Source: Prosapia bicincta
Taxonomy: Eukaryota; Arthropoda; Insecta; Hemiptera; Cercopidae
Direction of reading: 5' to 3'
Assembly (NCBI GenBank): GCA_036971475.1
Contig: JBAIZL010000006.1
Span: forward strand, 12,531,205-12,595,204
DNA: 64,000 nucleotides
Of this stretch, positions 35,252 through 47,095 are shown one piece after another. The first letter of the stretch is position 1, and each line of letters begins with the position of its first letter. The position numbers and the translations under genes are program-made. The notes beneath the pieces are model-generated. The model did not search any database. It had not been told where the DNA came from and saw nothing but the letters and a program-made list of their open reading frames with translations.

Positions 35252-37594
35252 TTAAGGTTGTAGCGGAAAGCCTACAAGCTTATGGACAGGTCGCTTTAAT
35301 TGTCCATGTGAGGTCTAGACGGTGACTACGCGGGTTATCCGGTCGGGTCCAGGGTGAAGACGTACGATCCGACCCATTGGCCAATGAAGAGGGCTCGGAT
35401 GTTCTCCAGTGATAAATACAAGCTTACCCTCCTGGAGGGGTGAGGCGTCTTTGTGCCATTTACAACGTTGAATCTCCGAGTGTAGATATTGGGTAGACCA
35501 GGTTTTATAAAACCGATTGGTCATCTGCTGTAGCATAGTCCATCTAGACTTGAGCGCGGGTTCAGAATGACATTCCTCAGGGAGTGCTAGAAGGGGACGG
35601 CCGATGAGAAAGTGTCCGGGCGTAAGGAACGAAGATCCTTCGTTGGGGTCAGGCGAGACCTCGAAAATAGGTCGACTGTTGAGAATAGCTTCGATGCGTA
35701 TAAATAACGTAGCTAACTCCTCGAGGTTCAATAACGTAGTGCCAAGAGTACGGCGTAGGAGCCCTTTGACGGATTTAACGGCAGCTTCCCAAAGTCCGCC
35801 GAAGTGTGGTGCGGCTGGAGGGTTGAAGTGCCATTCAACCCGTTGTGCGGCGAGCTTGCGTTGGATGATTGACTTGGATTGGTCGAGCATCTTATAGACC
35901 TCGTGCAGGCGGTTGGCGGCGCCGACAAAATTGGTGCCATTATCTGAATAAATGTCTGTAGGCAGACCACGTCTTGCGACAAAACGCTGAAGCGCGGCGA
36001 GAAAAGCATCAGTAGAGAGGTCTGATACTACTTCCAAATGTACAGCCTTAGTGGCCATACAAACAAATAGGCATAGGTAAGCTTTCAGGATCTTTGCCGT
36101 ACGAAGATGGTTGGCCTTAGTGTCGAAAGGTCCAGCAAAGTCAATGCCTACCTTACAGAAAGGTGGCGACGGAGTGACGCGAGAAGACGGTAAAGCTGCT
36201 ATCATAGGTGGCCGAGGTTTCGACTGTAGTCTAAAGCATCGCATGCAAGCATGAATGCGTTGTCGTAACAACGAACGTAGCGCAACGATCCAGAACTCAC
36301 CATTGATCATCGCTTGCGTAGTACGCGGCCCAGCATGTAAGGCGAGGCTGTGATAATGATCGCATACAAGATTGACATAATGATGCCGCTTAGGCAGTAA
36401 AATGGCATGCTTAGCTGCGTATGGTATATCAGCATGATTAAGACGTCCGCCCACCCTAAGTAGCCCCACTGAGTCGATAAAGGGCGTTAGGTTGCGAAGT
36501 TGAGTACTGATCGGGACGCCGCGGTGTAGGCGTTGCAACGTTTCGCTGAAGGCTAGCTCTTGTACGAGCTTAACGCAAAGATTTCTGGCGTTCCTTAATT
36601 CTTGTACTGAAGGTGCAGCGAATGAAATCTTGGCTACGGTGTTCTTGGCTTTGTAGCGAGTGTTGTGACAATGGCTGGTAGACTGAGTCTTAATGCGGCA
36701 ATTGTTATCGAAACGAAGCACGTAAGCGAAGACATGATGCAGCGTGGTTAGATTGGAATGACGCTCAATAACGTTCAATAAGTGGTTAGGCGCTTGGACA
36801 GTCGCGCAGAGCACCTGAGGCTCGGTCTTGAGCTCGGTCAGGTCGCGGTTCGGTCCAGTTGGCTTAGACAAACGCCAAGAGGTAGTACATTGTAACGCCC
36901 ATGGTGGTCCGTGCCACCACAGTGGATGTGTAGCAAACTGCGCGGGTAGACACCCACGGGAAGCAACGTCCGCGGGGTTGTCAACAGTTGAGACGTGGTA
37001 CCAATGATTGGTCGAAGTGTTCGAGGTAATTTCAATAACACGGTTGGCAACGAAAGTTTTCAAAATATGTGGCGGGGTGCTAAGCCAATGCAGCACAATT
37101 TCTGAGTCGGTGAAGGAAAGCGTAGCGTTGTCGGCCTCAAAATTCACAGCAGGCTGAACAGACTTATAGAGCTTGGCCAGTAAGACGGCGCCGCAGAGCT
37201 CCATTCGAGGTATAGTGAGTGTTCTGACGGGAGCTACTCTGCTTTTAGCCTTTAGAAGGCTGACGGAAACTAAACCGTTCCATTCAGTTCGCAAGTAGAT
37301 GGCGGCTGCGTAACCAGCTTCGGACCCATCACAGAAGCCTAATAAATGATGTTTGGCATCACGTGTGCCCACATGTCGAGGTATTTGAATGTCAGCTAAC
37401 TTAGCGAAGTGGACAATGAAGCTGTCCCAACGACTGCGCAGCGCGGTTGGCAAAGGTTCATCCCATGATAACCTTTCGAGCCACAATTGTTTCAAAAATG
37501 ACTTGATCCAAAATGTGATAGGCGTAAGGAAGCCCAGTGGGTCGAAGGTGCGAGCGACATAAGAGAGAATGGTGCGTTTCGTAGGCACCGACAC
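35252..37594 (-). pseudogene. pol: BEL/Pao pol, RNase H and integrase part
   Basis: Open for 759 codons to a TAG at 35,315. The frame then continues past that TAG for 20 more sense codons (with LKRPV) to TAA at 35,252. Joined-on RT connection sequence (ARTFDPLGFLTP) is followed by RNase H with Asp89 in FCDGSEAG, Glu in RMELCGA and Asp in FTDSE. Integrase follows, with a His-His-Cys-Cys zinc region ending CMRCF near residue 450. Its core has VGIDFAGPF (about 485), YSDNGTNF (about 550) and WEAAVK (about 600), the expected D, D and E. The segment is in the -1 frame relative to the RT part. No slippery heptamer lies at the junction, so a small indel is the likelier cause. Confidence 0.9.
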
Positions 37595-39222
37595 AAAGTT
37601 TTAATACGATAAGAAAACGAGTCATTAACAGGATGCCATTGGAGTCCCAATATTTTAACAGCGGTAGAGTCGTCTTGGAATAGCAACGGGTGCTCCAGGT
37701 GAGAAGATGACAGCGTCGACAGCAGCGCGGGATCGCTGGAAGACCATTTCCTGAGCTCTAGTCCTGCCAGTGCGAAGATGCTAATAAGTTGCCGTATTAA
37801 TTTCTGGGCGTCCTCGGACGTATCGGCGCCAGTGACGACATCATCAACGTACGTTTGATGAAGAATGGCGTGCGACGCAGCAGGGTAACAGTCGCCCTCA
37901 TCTTTGACGAGTTGTTCGAGTGTACGTAGGGCTAAATAAGCAGACGGGGTAAGCCCGTAAGTGACAGTGGCTAGTTCATACTCCATCAGTGGAGAATGAG
38001 GAGTCGGCCTGTACAAAATGTGCTGATGACGACGATCATCCTTGCGTACGGCAATTTGGCGGTACATCATTTTAAGATCCGCACAGACGGCGTGAACAAA
38101 CAATCGAAACGAGATAATAACGTTGGACAGGTCCCTTTGTAACTTAGGGCCAGCCAGCAATTGCTGGTTTAAAGAATGCGCGTTGCAATCAGGCGCAGAA
38201 GCATTGAAAACTACTCGTAATTTAGTAGTAGAACTATCGGCCTTGAAAACGCAATGATGTGGTATTAAATAATTCGAAGGCTTAACGGCAGGGTACATAT
38301 GACCTAAAGTCATATATTCTTTCATGAACTGATGATATTGTCGTGAAACATCCGGTTGTCGGCTCAGACGGCGTTCCAGAGCATGATAACTAGCAAGAGC
38401 GACATTACGGTTTGACTTAAGTTCAACGGCGTCAGGTTTAAAAGGCAAGGCTACGACATATCTCCCAGTGGCGTCACGTTCAGTAGTGGTGGCAAATAAA
38501 TTTTCGCAGAGCTGCTCATCAGGGCTCAACAAGTTAGACTCGTTTACCTCTTCGATTTCCCAAAATCGTCGCATGTTTTCGTCGATAGACTTGAGCGAGG
38601 TGATAAACACGCGTGGTTGTTGTGGCGTACTGTAAGGTACAGATCCCATAATGACCCAACCTAAAAGTGTGTTAAGTGCCGATGGTTGGCCATGAATGAT
38701 GGTACGAGGCCCGTTGATAATTATTTGCGTGAAGACATCGGCGCCCAGTATAATGTCAACAGGGGCAGGTAAGTCGAACTGAGGATCAGCTAACGGTAAG
38801 TGCTGATATTGAGCGCTTAAAGCAGAGGATAATTTATCAGCTGGCAGCGGGTCAGTTATATGGTTGAGCACAGCGGCTTCCGTAGTCAGCATGACGCCAG
38901 GGTCATGTCGTGAGAATAAAATTAAAGTTACGTATTCGTGAATACGTGTAGACTTGGCAGCGACGCCAATCAAAGACAGGTTCGATCTTCGAGTAGGCAG
39001 GCTCAACATATCGCTAGCTTGTTTCGTAATGGCAGATATCTGACTGCCGGGGTCGATAATAGCTCTTAGAAAACGAGGTTGACCATAATGGTCCTGTAGG
39101 ACGACTTGCGCGGTACCCAACAGGGCGAGAGACGAGGTAATGTTGCATGACAAAGAACGAGGTTGAGCTATAGTATCGATTGGATGGCTAGCGGTAGGCC
39201 TAAGGCGTCGTGGGGCGGCTAG
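37492..39222 (-). pseudogene. pol: BEL/Pao pol, protease and reverse transcriptase part
   Basis: The frame follows the gag TGA without any other stop. The first ATG is at 39,153, from which 553 codons are open. The protease motif is IIDPGSQISAIT (Asp34), a variant of the DSGSQ usual in BEL/Pao, with IILGADVF near residue 139. RT runs from about 290 to 500, with RVVFNASA, ADLKMMYRQI and the catalytic box YVDDVV near 433. The sequence loses its match near 37,590 and stops at 37,492, because the rest of pol lies in the -1 frame. RT copies element RNA in the particle. Here it would be cut from its RNase H and integrase. Confidence 0.9.
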
Positions 39223-39225
39223 TCA
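39220..39225 (-). other. In-frame TGA CTA between gag and pol
   Basis: Gag ends in TGA followed by CTA, with the protease frame open directly downstream in the same phase. UGA CUA is a known context for stop-codon readthrough in viruses and animal genes. It could be a programmed signal. It could equally be one more inactivating change, for example from CGA, since other lesions exist. Confidence 0.5.
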
Positions 39226-40692
39226 CTGCTGCGGCGGTGCGTCGTTGTGCAGCAGTGTGTGATGTGCTTGGCTGCATTGTCTACAACGATGACGAGACTG
39301 ACACTGAGCTTGATAATGAGAGCCGAGACAATTATAACACCGTTGTAATTTTGAAATAGCGTCAATGCGTTCCGCTATTGTAAGAGAAATAAATCGTTGA
39401 CAATTAATGATGCTGTGACTTTCTCCGCAGTAGTAGCATTTACCTACACGCGTGGTAGGCATGTTAGACTGATTGAGGTTAAGCGGTGGCGAGCGATTGC
39501 GAAATGTTGACGTTCTAGGCGCATTCATAATAGGCAACAAGTTAGGTTGTAGTGGTTGATTAACCGGTTGCATAGTGACTGGCGCAGCACGTTTGGACTG
39601 AATAGTACCTTGGGCGTCCTTATTCTGATGGCCATTGTCATTTGACGCTACTGATTGAAATCTAGGGCTGTGACCCAAAGTGAGGTTAGGTTCAGACAAG
39701 TAATTATTCGGTTCAAGGGCCCCTTGAAACCCGGGTTTATCCATCGATGACACCAACATGCGGGGTCTTTGACCACGTCCGGCGTTTGCTACAACCACGG
39801 CAGCTGGTTGGCTAAGCATCTCCAGGACTCTAGCCTGTTCAGTTATAAAGTCGTTCAATAATTTATATGTCGGCATGCGGTTAGTGCCTAGTCGGCTTTC
39901 AAAACTTAATCGTGTCTTGGCATCCAAATTATTAATTGCCATAGAGAACAATAAGAAATCCGCTAAGTCTTCGAGAGGTATAGCTCTTAATGCACAGACG
40001 GCATTAGAGTGCGCGGTTAAGAAACGATTTAGTTCCGCGGGTGAAGCATTATTGATGCGCTGAAAGTCTTTAATTGTGTTAAAGTAATGATCTGCGAGAC
40101 GTCGCGGGTTCGCGTATCGGTTACGCAACGCATTGTAAGCAATGTTGTAATTTGCTTCGGAGATGGAAAGTCCGGTGACGATGGCCAGTGCATCTCCCTT
40201 TAAGACGGACTTTAATTATTGAAAACGTTGGATATTGCTAAGCGTCTCATTGTTATGTACCATAGAGTCGTACATCGTAACAAAATCTATCCAGTCGTCG
40301 CTCTGGCCCGAAAAGCTTGGCAAAGTTAGACTTGGAAGGTTAGGTGAAGTCGGTGTTGATTTGACAGGCGAGGTCGAGGTAACCTCCGTCTTAACGAGGT
40401 TAGGATATTTTACTATCATGGGCCGATAGGTGTCCTGAAATTGACGTTTTGCTATAAAGACATTCTTGACAAATTCGGAAGCTTGACTGTCAAAAGTCTG
40501 CTCCGCGCGGTCAAAAGTTTCGATAAATTCGACATGAAGGCGCCTGACTTCCTGCACTATGCCCTCAGACATTTCACTATCACCGAGCAAGCTGTTTACT
40601 TGCTCTAAATCACTGCATATAGCCTTCAACTTATCAAGGCAATATGCGTTGTTATTAGCCATCGTGACAAAATTTAAAATAACAAAAAACAA
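39223..40692 (-). pseudogene. gag: BEL/Pao gag with one nonsense codon
   Basis: One reading phase spans 490 codons, broken by TAA at 40,216-40,218 where the family normally has a Tyr after FQ. The likely start is the second Met (40,662, MANNNAYCLDKL). The N-terminal part is helical. A LPSLTLPSFSGQSDDW motif follows, typical of BEL/Pao Gag. After the stop, LKSVLKGDALAIVTG and ALRNRYANPRRLADHYF continue the capsid domain. The C-terminus has three zinc-binding motifs: CYYCGESHSIINC, CYNCLGSHYQAQC and a CRQC...H-type one. The nonsense codon separates the N-terminal 159 codons from the rest. Confidence 0.9.
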
Positions 40693-41263
40693 AATTTAAA
40701 TTAAATTGCAATTATGTTTAAACCAAACCTAATGACTACACAATGGTACATTTAATTACGAAAAAGTGGACTGTATAATAAAGTTAATAAAAGACATAAC
40801 GTTTTACAACCATACGTTTTACAAATCATAAGCATTAGATTAGAACCGCTGCAAGTTTTCCTTATTGAACAGGATAAATCTACAGTGTAGCTACACGGAT
40901 CAATATTGAGTCTATCTTGTTTAGTCAAGTGTTCCTTATCTGCGCAGGTGTCCCATAAATCTGCTGATAGCAACGGAAAGTGGCTGCAAGCTACAGCTTG
41001 TGACGTCACTACTGCGTAATGAATTTAGACAAGGAAAGGGAAGCGGGAAAATTACACAGAATTACGCAATGCTTGCAACTTAGCTTATTACTATGAAATT
41101 TAACACGCTTCGAAATTGTTCGCATAATAAATAACACTTATAAATCACTAATAAAACTTATTTATAAAGCAAATGCCTCGCTATTAAACTGAATAAGGTT
41201 CGAGGTTACTGAGAACTTTAACACTTCTTTGCACTTTAAATGTTTATAGATCGCTGAAATGCA
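40693..41263 (-). other. 5' leader of BEL/Pao element
   Basis: About 570 bp between primer site and gag, with no open frame of note on the element strand except a short one at 40,752-41,009 without recognisable content. Packaging signals would be expected here. Confidence 0.6.
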
Positions 41264-41283
41264 AAATCCGGCCCGGAGGACCA
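41264..41283 (-). promoter_or_regulatory. Primer binding site resembling tRNA-Tyr
   Basis: In element sense, three bases inside the LTR, the strand reads TGGTCCTCCGGGCCGGATTT. It differs at about three positions from the complement of the insect tRNA-Tyr 3' end as I remember it. The tRNA assignment should be tested against real tRNA sequences. Confidence 0.55.
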
Positions 41284-41286
41284 AAA

Positions 41287-42062
41287 TGGAGGCGTCAGCT
41301 CCGCTAAAATATTAGAAAGAAGACGAAAGAGAGAGATAGTCGCGGTCGTTATTGTGATTGAAATTGTACATGAATAAAATTAAGGCTGGCGGCAAAAATG
41401 CCTAATCGACAAATAATAACAGTGCTTATCACTAATTAAGTCTCGGGAAAAATAAGCACAAGTTTATGTTAAAGTATTTGGAACTGATTAACACTTACCC
41501 TAAGCTGAACAAAGGGGTTACGTGCACGGTAGGTTTGATGTCTTCTGGACTTCTGCAGCAGGGCCCTGGGTGAAGTGGTGATCGTCAGACGGCTCGTGCT
41601 GTAAAACTTAATAAAACGGAGTTCAATTCTCATACTATTCACAATTGAAATAAGTCTTTAAATAATTGCGAGCGACTCCGTAACGGCGGCTTGTAACGGC
41701 GAGGTTAAGGCGCATTCGAACACGGCACTTGGACTAAATAATGTACACTTTCGCGGTTAACGAGCATATAAAGCAAATACAATACGAAACACTTACATTT
41801 AGACATACGCGGGGCAAACTTAACGTCCACGAGGTTGGCGAAATAAAGTTAGAACCCGCAACGGACGTGCTGGTCTGTCTACGGCCAGCAAAAGACTGGG
41901 GGTGAGGGGACTGTGCTAGGGTGGGGATTAGGCGCGCGCCAAGGGACAACGTGGTCTTAAACTATCGACGATAAACCATAGATTGAGCTATCGAATAGAC
42001 AAGGCACAGGCTGATTGAATTCGATACTGGAGCTGTTTAATCTACCAAAGCTGACTCCAACA
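41287..42062 (-). repeat. BEL/Pao LTR (5' LTR in element sense)
   Basis: 776 bp, collinear with the other LTR without any gap. It is followed by the CAAGG target duplication. Confidence 0.95.
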
Positions 42063-44142
42063 CAAGGGTTATATCATTAATTGAAGCTATTTAATTTAAA
42101 CTGTTGATTTTATTTAGAAAAGGGTGAAATTATATATGGGTATTAAATAAATTGAATCAAACCAAGGTTTGAGTAAAAATAAAGGGTTATGATTTCGATA
42201 TGTGTAGATTTTAAATATTTTAAAAGTGCAACCAAATGGTTAAGTTAAACCAGAGATTTTAAAATTGTGAGTGGGGCTAGCTAATATATTAAAATAAGTT
42301 TTATCTTTTATGAATTATAACTGTATTTTGTTTATTTCATGATTTATATGTATGTAAAATAATATGTTGGTGATAGGGAAACTTAAAAGGAAAAAGGAAA
42401 TTTTTGCAAATTGGTTTAAATATAAGTTATATAATTTAGGCAAAGGGGTTAGTAACCATTTAGCAAAGGTTACTCAAAATTTATTGAATATCAATTTCCT
42501 TCAGAAATTGCATTGATAAATTTTAAATAAATTTAAATAAATTTCTGTATTTATGATTCTCATGCAAAGGGGTTAAATTGATAGTAACCAAAGGGTTAAA
42601 TATTTTCTAGTAAACGGGTTAAATAAATTTTAGTAAATTTGTAAATTTCTTTGTAAATGATCAAGGATCAGTTTAAAGGGGTTTAACTATGCTTCAATAA
42701 ATATTAATAAATTTCATTATGTGGATTTCATGGCGAAAGGGTTAATCAAGTAGTAACCAGAGGGTTAAATATTTTCTATAAAAAGGGTTAAATAAATTTT
42801 AATAGATTTGTAGATTTTGTAAATGATTGAGGATATGTTTAAAAAGGTTTTAACTATGTTTCAGTAAACGTTTTAATTAAAATATGTATTTAAGTATTGT
42901 AATTTCAATTGGGAAGGTGTTTGAATTTATTCAGCAGATGTTTTAACAATTTTTATTAATTATGATTTGTTGTTCAGTAAATATTTTGATAATCTATTGG
43001 AAGATATGCCTATATGTTTTATATGTAATTTGTGTTTCAGTATGTGCTTGATAATTGGTTTTTATATAATCTGATATAATTTATGACATTGTTTTTAGGT
43101 TGTTTGGTAAAATTTAGTAAAACTTTACCTGCTAAAGCAAATAGAAATTAAACTTTAAAAGGTCATTTAAAATTGATAGAGATATAGGAAAGATTTTATC
43201 ACTTACATGGCTATGTAGAATGTTGCCATAAAAAAGTAGTGTGTTTAGAAATTTTAACTATTTGAACAAAATGTGAAGGTTAGGGAGCTTTCGGAGTGTA
43301 CTGAAGAGTAAGGCTTTGCTTGAATCAAAAAGGTTAAAACGAAAATTTGTAAACTGTAACAATTAAATTTTAAGTAAAAATTTAAGTAAACAAAACCAAA
43401 TATTGACAATTAAAATTTCATGGTTAATAACCTGGGATACTGAAATAAAATTAGGACAAGCAGTCAAGGGTTGTTAAAATAGTCACTTAAGGGAAAAGAG
43501 AATTTTTAATTAGATGATAAGAACAAGAACTTCAGGTTGGAAAGGGTTATATTTTGAGAAGTAAGATTGAACGTTAAGTAGAGCAAAGTTTTACGCTTTG
43601 GTATATTCCGATTGTAAGCAAACTAAAATCGTAAAATCTTAATTTAAACTTTAATGTCAAATAGAATAAGCAGAGTATGGTTTCTTAACTGTGTGAGAAC
43701 CAACACAAAAGATATTTTAAGTCAAAGAAGTTACAGACTTTGCGATGTAAATTTAAATTTTAAATTTTAAAATTAAAAAATAAATATTTTTTAACTAACT
43801 TGCAAACAAACTGAGTATTCTTTTAAACAAGTTTCTTACACTCTCCTACAACTGATATGGTCATTTCGCCGTTTAGATGTCTTTCAAAAGAACCCCTCCC
43901 ACGGGATGACTTACCCGTTAAGGGTAAAATCCGCAGCAAGTTAGGTTTTTTCTTTTTTAAGTCCAGTGACTTGTTCTCTGGCAGATTTTGGCGAGCACTG
44001 CACAGCGTTCGTGGCTTTTGCTGTGAGCGGCTCGTTTCAAAATTCTTGCTCTGCAATGGGCGTTTGGTGGTCGGCCTTGCGCTCGCGTGCTGGTCAACGG
44101 TAGGGTTGACGGCGGAGCTTTTGAGGGGGCCGGTCCATTGCA
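42063..44142 (+). repeat. Family X copy 3, right part
   Basis: Continuation of the X copy after the BEL/Pao insertion. 42,100-43,080 is AT-rich with many GGGTTAAA motifs. 43,080-44,142 is the part shared with copy 1. It ends GGGGGCCGGTCCATTGCA next to ACACACAC, so the complement starts TGCAATGG like an LTR. On the minus strand 44,152-43,823 a 109-codon frame (RQNLPENKSLDL) has a partly similar frame in copy 2 (25,558-25,774). This may reflect only shared DNA. Confidence 0.7.
42553..42890. repeat. Tandem duplication of about 170 bp in X copy 3
   Basis: Two units start near 42,553 and 42,722. Each contains TAGTAACCA followed by GAGGGTTAAATATTTTCTA or a close variant, and GGTTTTAACTATG or GGGTTTAACTATG. 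Confidence 0.7.
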
Positions 44143-44504
44143 ACACACACATTTCACATGAGGTGATGAGGAATATTGTTATGCCCCAACAAATTTTATA
44201 TTTTTTTTTTCTTACCTGAACGATACGGGTTTTGCAATGTAAATATCAGGATTAGAATTTTAAGTTTGAAGTGTTACCTTAATAGGAAGTGTGGGAGCCC
44301 TTTATCAAGCTACTTAACGGGAATGTTGTTTAAAATATTAACCAAATTTCATCAAGGAGTTTAATTTAAAAAAAAAAAAAACATCGTATATGCTATCGAA
44401 AACGTGATTGGCGAAAAGATTGCAGCAATTTGTACGAATTTCACTTGTGGAGAAATATTTGTAGTCATGAATATCGTAATACATTCACAATTTATGTGTG
44501 CATG

Positions 44505-44600
44505 CTCTCTCTCTCTCTCTCTTTCTCTCTCTCCCACTCACACACACACACACAAAAACAAACACACATACATACACACACACAAACACAATCTAAAAAT
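44505..44600. repeat. (CT)n then (CA)n microsatellite
   Basis: A CT run of about 30 bp followed by CA-rich sequence with CAAAC and CATACA interruptions. Confidence 0.95.
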
Positions 44601-46589
44601 AAAATAGAAATATAAAAGATTAAAATGTAACGACCAAGTGTTTACATTTTTGTATGGAGGGAAAATAAAACAAAGCATAGAAAAAACAAAGTGGAGACGC
44701 TAAAATCTTATAGTCAACAATACAAATTGTAATTAACAAATAAATTTCACAAACCGTTAATTAAGTGCAAGAACATAACTACACATTCTATCCAGTGCAC
44801 CGGATCCCCTACAATAACTAATTACATTTCTAAAGTTAAAGTGTAAACAAATCAAGAGTGTATTCATAAACCGTAAAACTTCAGTAAATAACAAATTACA
44901 GCAGAAATAACTGAAACAGACATTTTAAGAACTAAAAGAACGATAACGTACTTCAATCAAGCTGGTTCATGAAAGGGAGAAACCATCTAAGACACGAAAA
45001 TAAGCTATCAGAGTTAGAAAACTAAGCGGATGGAGTGGGAAGTGCGGCGAAGGCAATACATATCAAATCGCAAGGGTTTTTAAAGGAGTCGGAATATTTA
45101 ATAATTTACAAGTGCAGAAAGAAACTATCCCGATTTTCAGCTACACAAAAAAGACAACAGGCCAGATGGCGTCTACAAGAACGTTTCTATCGTTAAATTT
45201 ACATCGCAAGCTATAAGTCGTTTTTTGGTAGTTCCATTTCCTAGGAAATGTAACTCAAATCGAAACGACTTCCCATGATTTTGGTGTCCGAAAAATCCAC
45301 AGGTTCCAGGGAGGAAGACAGAAGACCACTCCCTGAACAAGAACTAAGCGCCAGGAACCGAAGAAGTAAGACTTTTGGCCAGTCATATTATAAAGTCAGA
45401 TTTATTTGTTAGAATTTAACAAACTTTTCAGAAAATGTAATTCATAATTTTTATTCATAAAGAAATAAACATTCTAAAATTGTTAAATATTTTTAAAATA
45501 GTAAAATATTTTCCTAAATGTAATATTAAAGTGTGTAAATTCACTAAAATCAGATGAAATAACTCAGTTTTCCAAACGGACGTTTTGTGCGTGTAAATTA
45601 TTCATTTTTCGTAATAAAGTCTCTAAACCGGCCTAATCATGAAGCAAACCACAAAATACTAGTTTTTTAGTTTTATTACAGTGATTTCAATTATAAACCA
45701 GGTAATTTTTATAATGGTTAAAATAGTAAAGAGTGGTTGCAAAATTTTAAATAATTTAAAATATTAAATATGAGTAGGGCTAATAATTTCAGGTAATATT
45801 GGTAAATATGTTACCGTGTTATTATGTTAACATGTTGATACTGAAAATATAAAATTACTAATAACACAACAGAATGTTATAATAACCTTTAAGGAAATTT
45901 AATTCTAGAGTATAAAGCTATAAAAATAATTAACTTATGATATACTGGGAAAATTCAAAATAAAATTTCAATTTAGTTTTCAAGAATCAATGAATGAATA
46001 TGTAGTTTTAAAATAACTTTCTGCATATTTACAAAGGCATTAGATCTCAAAAATTGTATAATTTTATTAATTTGCATACTTTTTGTAATGAAAATTATTA
46101 TACAAAATCTTTTAAATATATTTCAAAACATCCGGTGATAGTTATTAAATAACAACTAAACGTTTTTTTCTAACATGTTTAATTAATAGTTGCAAAGTTG
46201 TTTATCAATTGTATTTAAATTCATAACATAATAAATGGAATAAAATAAATACAGAAGAGTTTCCTCCTGAGAGTAAATTTATTTAAAATATTTGAGCTAC
46301 GTTAAAAGTAAGTTCAAAGTGCAGGAAGAAGTACCACTAGCAGATGCTGCTTAAATGTAACACAGGAGCTTATAAAAAGGTCAAACAAATTATGTAGGTT
46401 CATATTTTGCACGGCCCAACCTGGATCATCTGTTAAGAGTGCCACATGGTAAGATCTTATGTATGTTATAATGGTTCATGCTTATATGTATCTTTTCAGG
46501 TGACAAAATTACTGACAAAATGACTATATAGCCCTTACAATATTGTACTATATAGGTATACAATAAATATTAAAGTTTTTGTTAAAGTA
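44601..46589. other. Unassigned DNA, GC-richer around 45.0-45.4 kb
   Basis: 45,000-45,400 stands out in base composition and contains CAGATGGCGTC, reminiscent of the promoter-like part of family X. I could not align it and see no coding frame. The remainder is AT-rich with nothing recognised. Confidence 0.4.
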
Positions 46590-47095
46590 AATGTAATAGT
46601 AATTTTAAATATTTCCTGTGTTTGAATTTCTTTATTTATTACACAATATTATTTCTTAGAAAGTTACACCGATTAGCTACAATTATACACTTTGAGGTAT
46701 TATGTAACGAGTGCAATAATTTTGAGTAAACTTCTCGGTGACGCACTGAGTCTCATAGTGAGTTCTAGTTTCAACTATATCAAAGGAAATACATTAATAG
46801 GATTTTGGAAAAAAATATAATTGTAAAAGTAATATAGCTTTAAACAAATATTAAAGTAAATAAGTTCTAGTATGAAAACGTAACAATTTTTATCCACTAC
46901 TTAAAGTTCTTTACCGACATACAGCAATGCAGATGCAGGAACGCCGTATCAAGGTACAACAGCAAGGAAAGTTTAATTAGATTCTATACACTAAGGACAT
47001 TGTATGCGACAAATTTTAACTGGTTAACGCAGTTATTCTTAATTATCTAAAGAGAATAATTTCTACTTCACTTAGTATTAGATCATTTCATTGAT
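46590..47095. repeat. Unclassified 0.5-kb repeat, copy 2
   Basis: Direct diverged copy of 30,590-31,110. The match stops at 47,095, where copy 1 runs into the mariner fragment, so the fragment is not part of the repeat. Confidence 0.75.

Larger units (their letters stand above)
34094..42062 (-). mobile_element. BEL/Pao LTR retrotransposon, full length but disabled
   Basis: A 7,969-bp element with two 776-bp LTRs. I counted about five single-base differences between the LTRs, about 99.4% identity. It has a 5-bp target duplication and lies inside family X copy 3. In element order it has a tRNA-Tyr-like primer site, gag with zinc knuckles, protease, RT, RNase H, integrase and a purine-rich tract. 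Three in-frame stops (40,216 TAA, 39,223 TGA, 35,315 TAG) and one frameshift near 37,590 break the coding region. All domains are otherwise well preserved, so it decayed only recently. Confidence 0.95.

Noticed and set aside
37585..37600. Programmed frameshift between RT and RNase H in BEL/Pao pol
   Set aside because: No slippery heptamer lies in phase at the junction, and this is not a place where such elements shift frame. A small indel is simpler.
38490..38530. CTGATGA, short stem and GAAA on the minus strand, a hammerhead-like order
   Set aside because: It falls inside well-conserved BEL/Pao pol coding sequence. The stem is only 3 bp and no terminal-repeat context exists, so chance is likelier.
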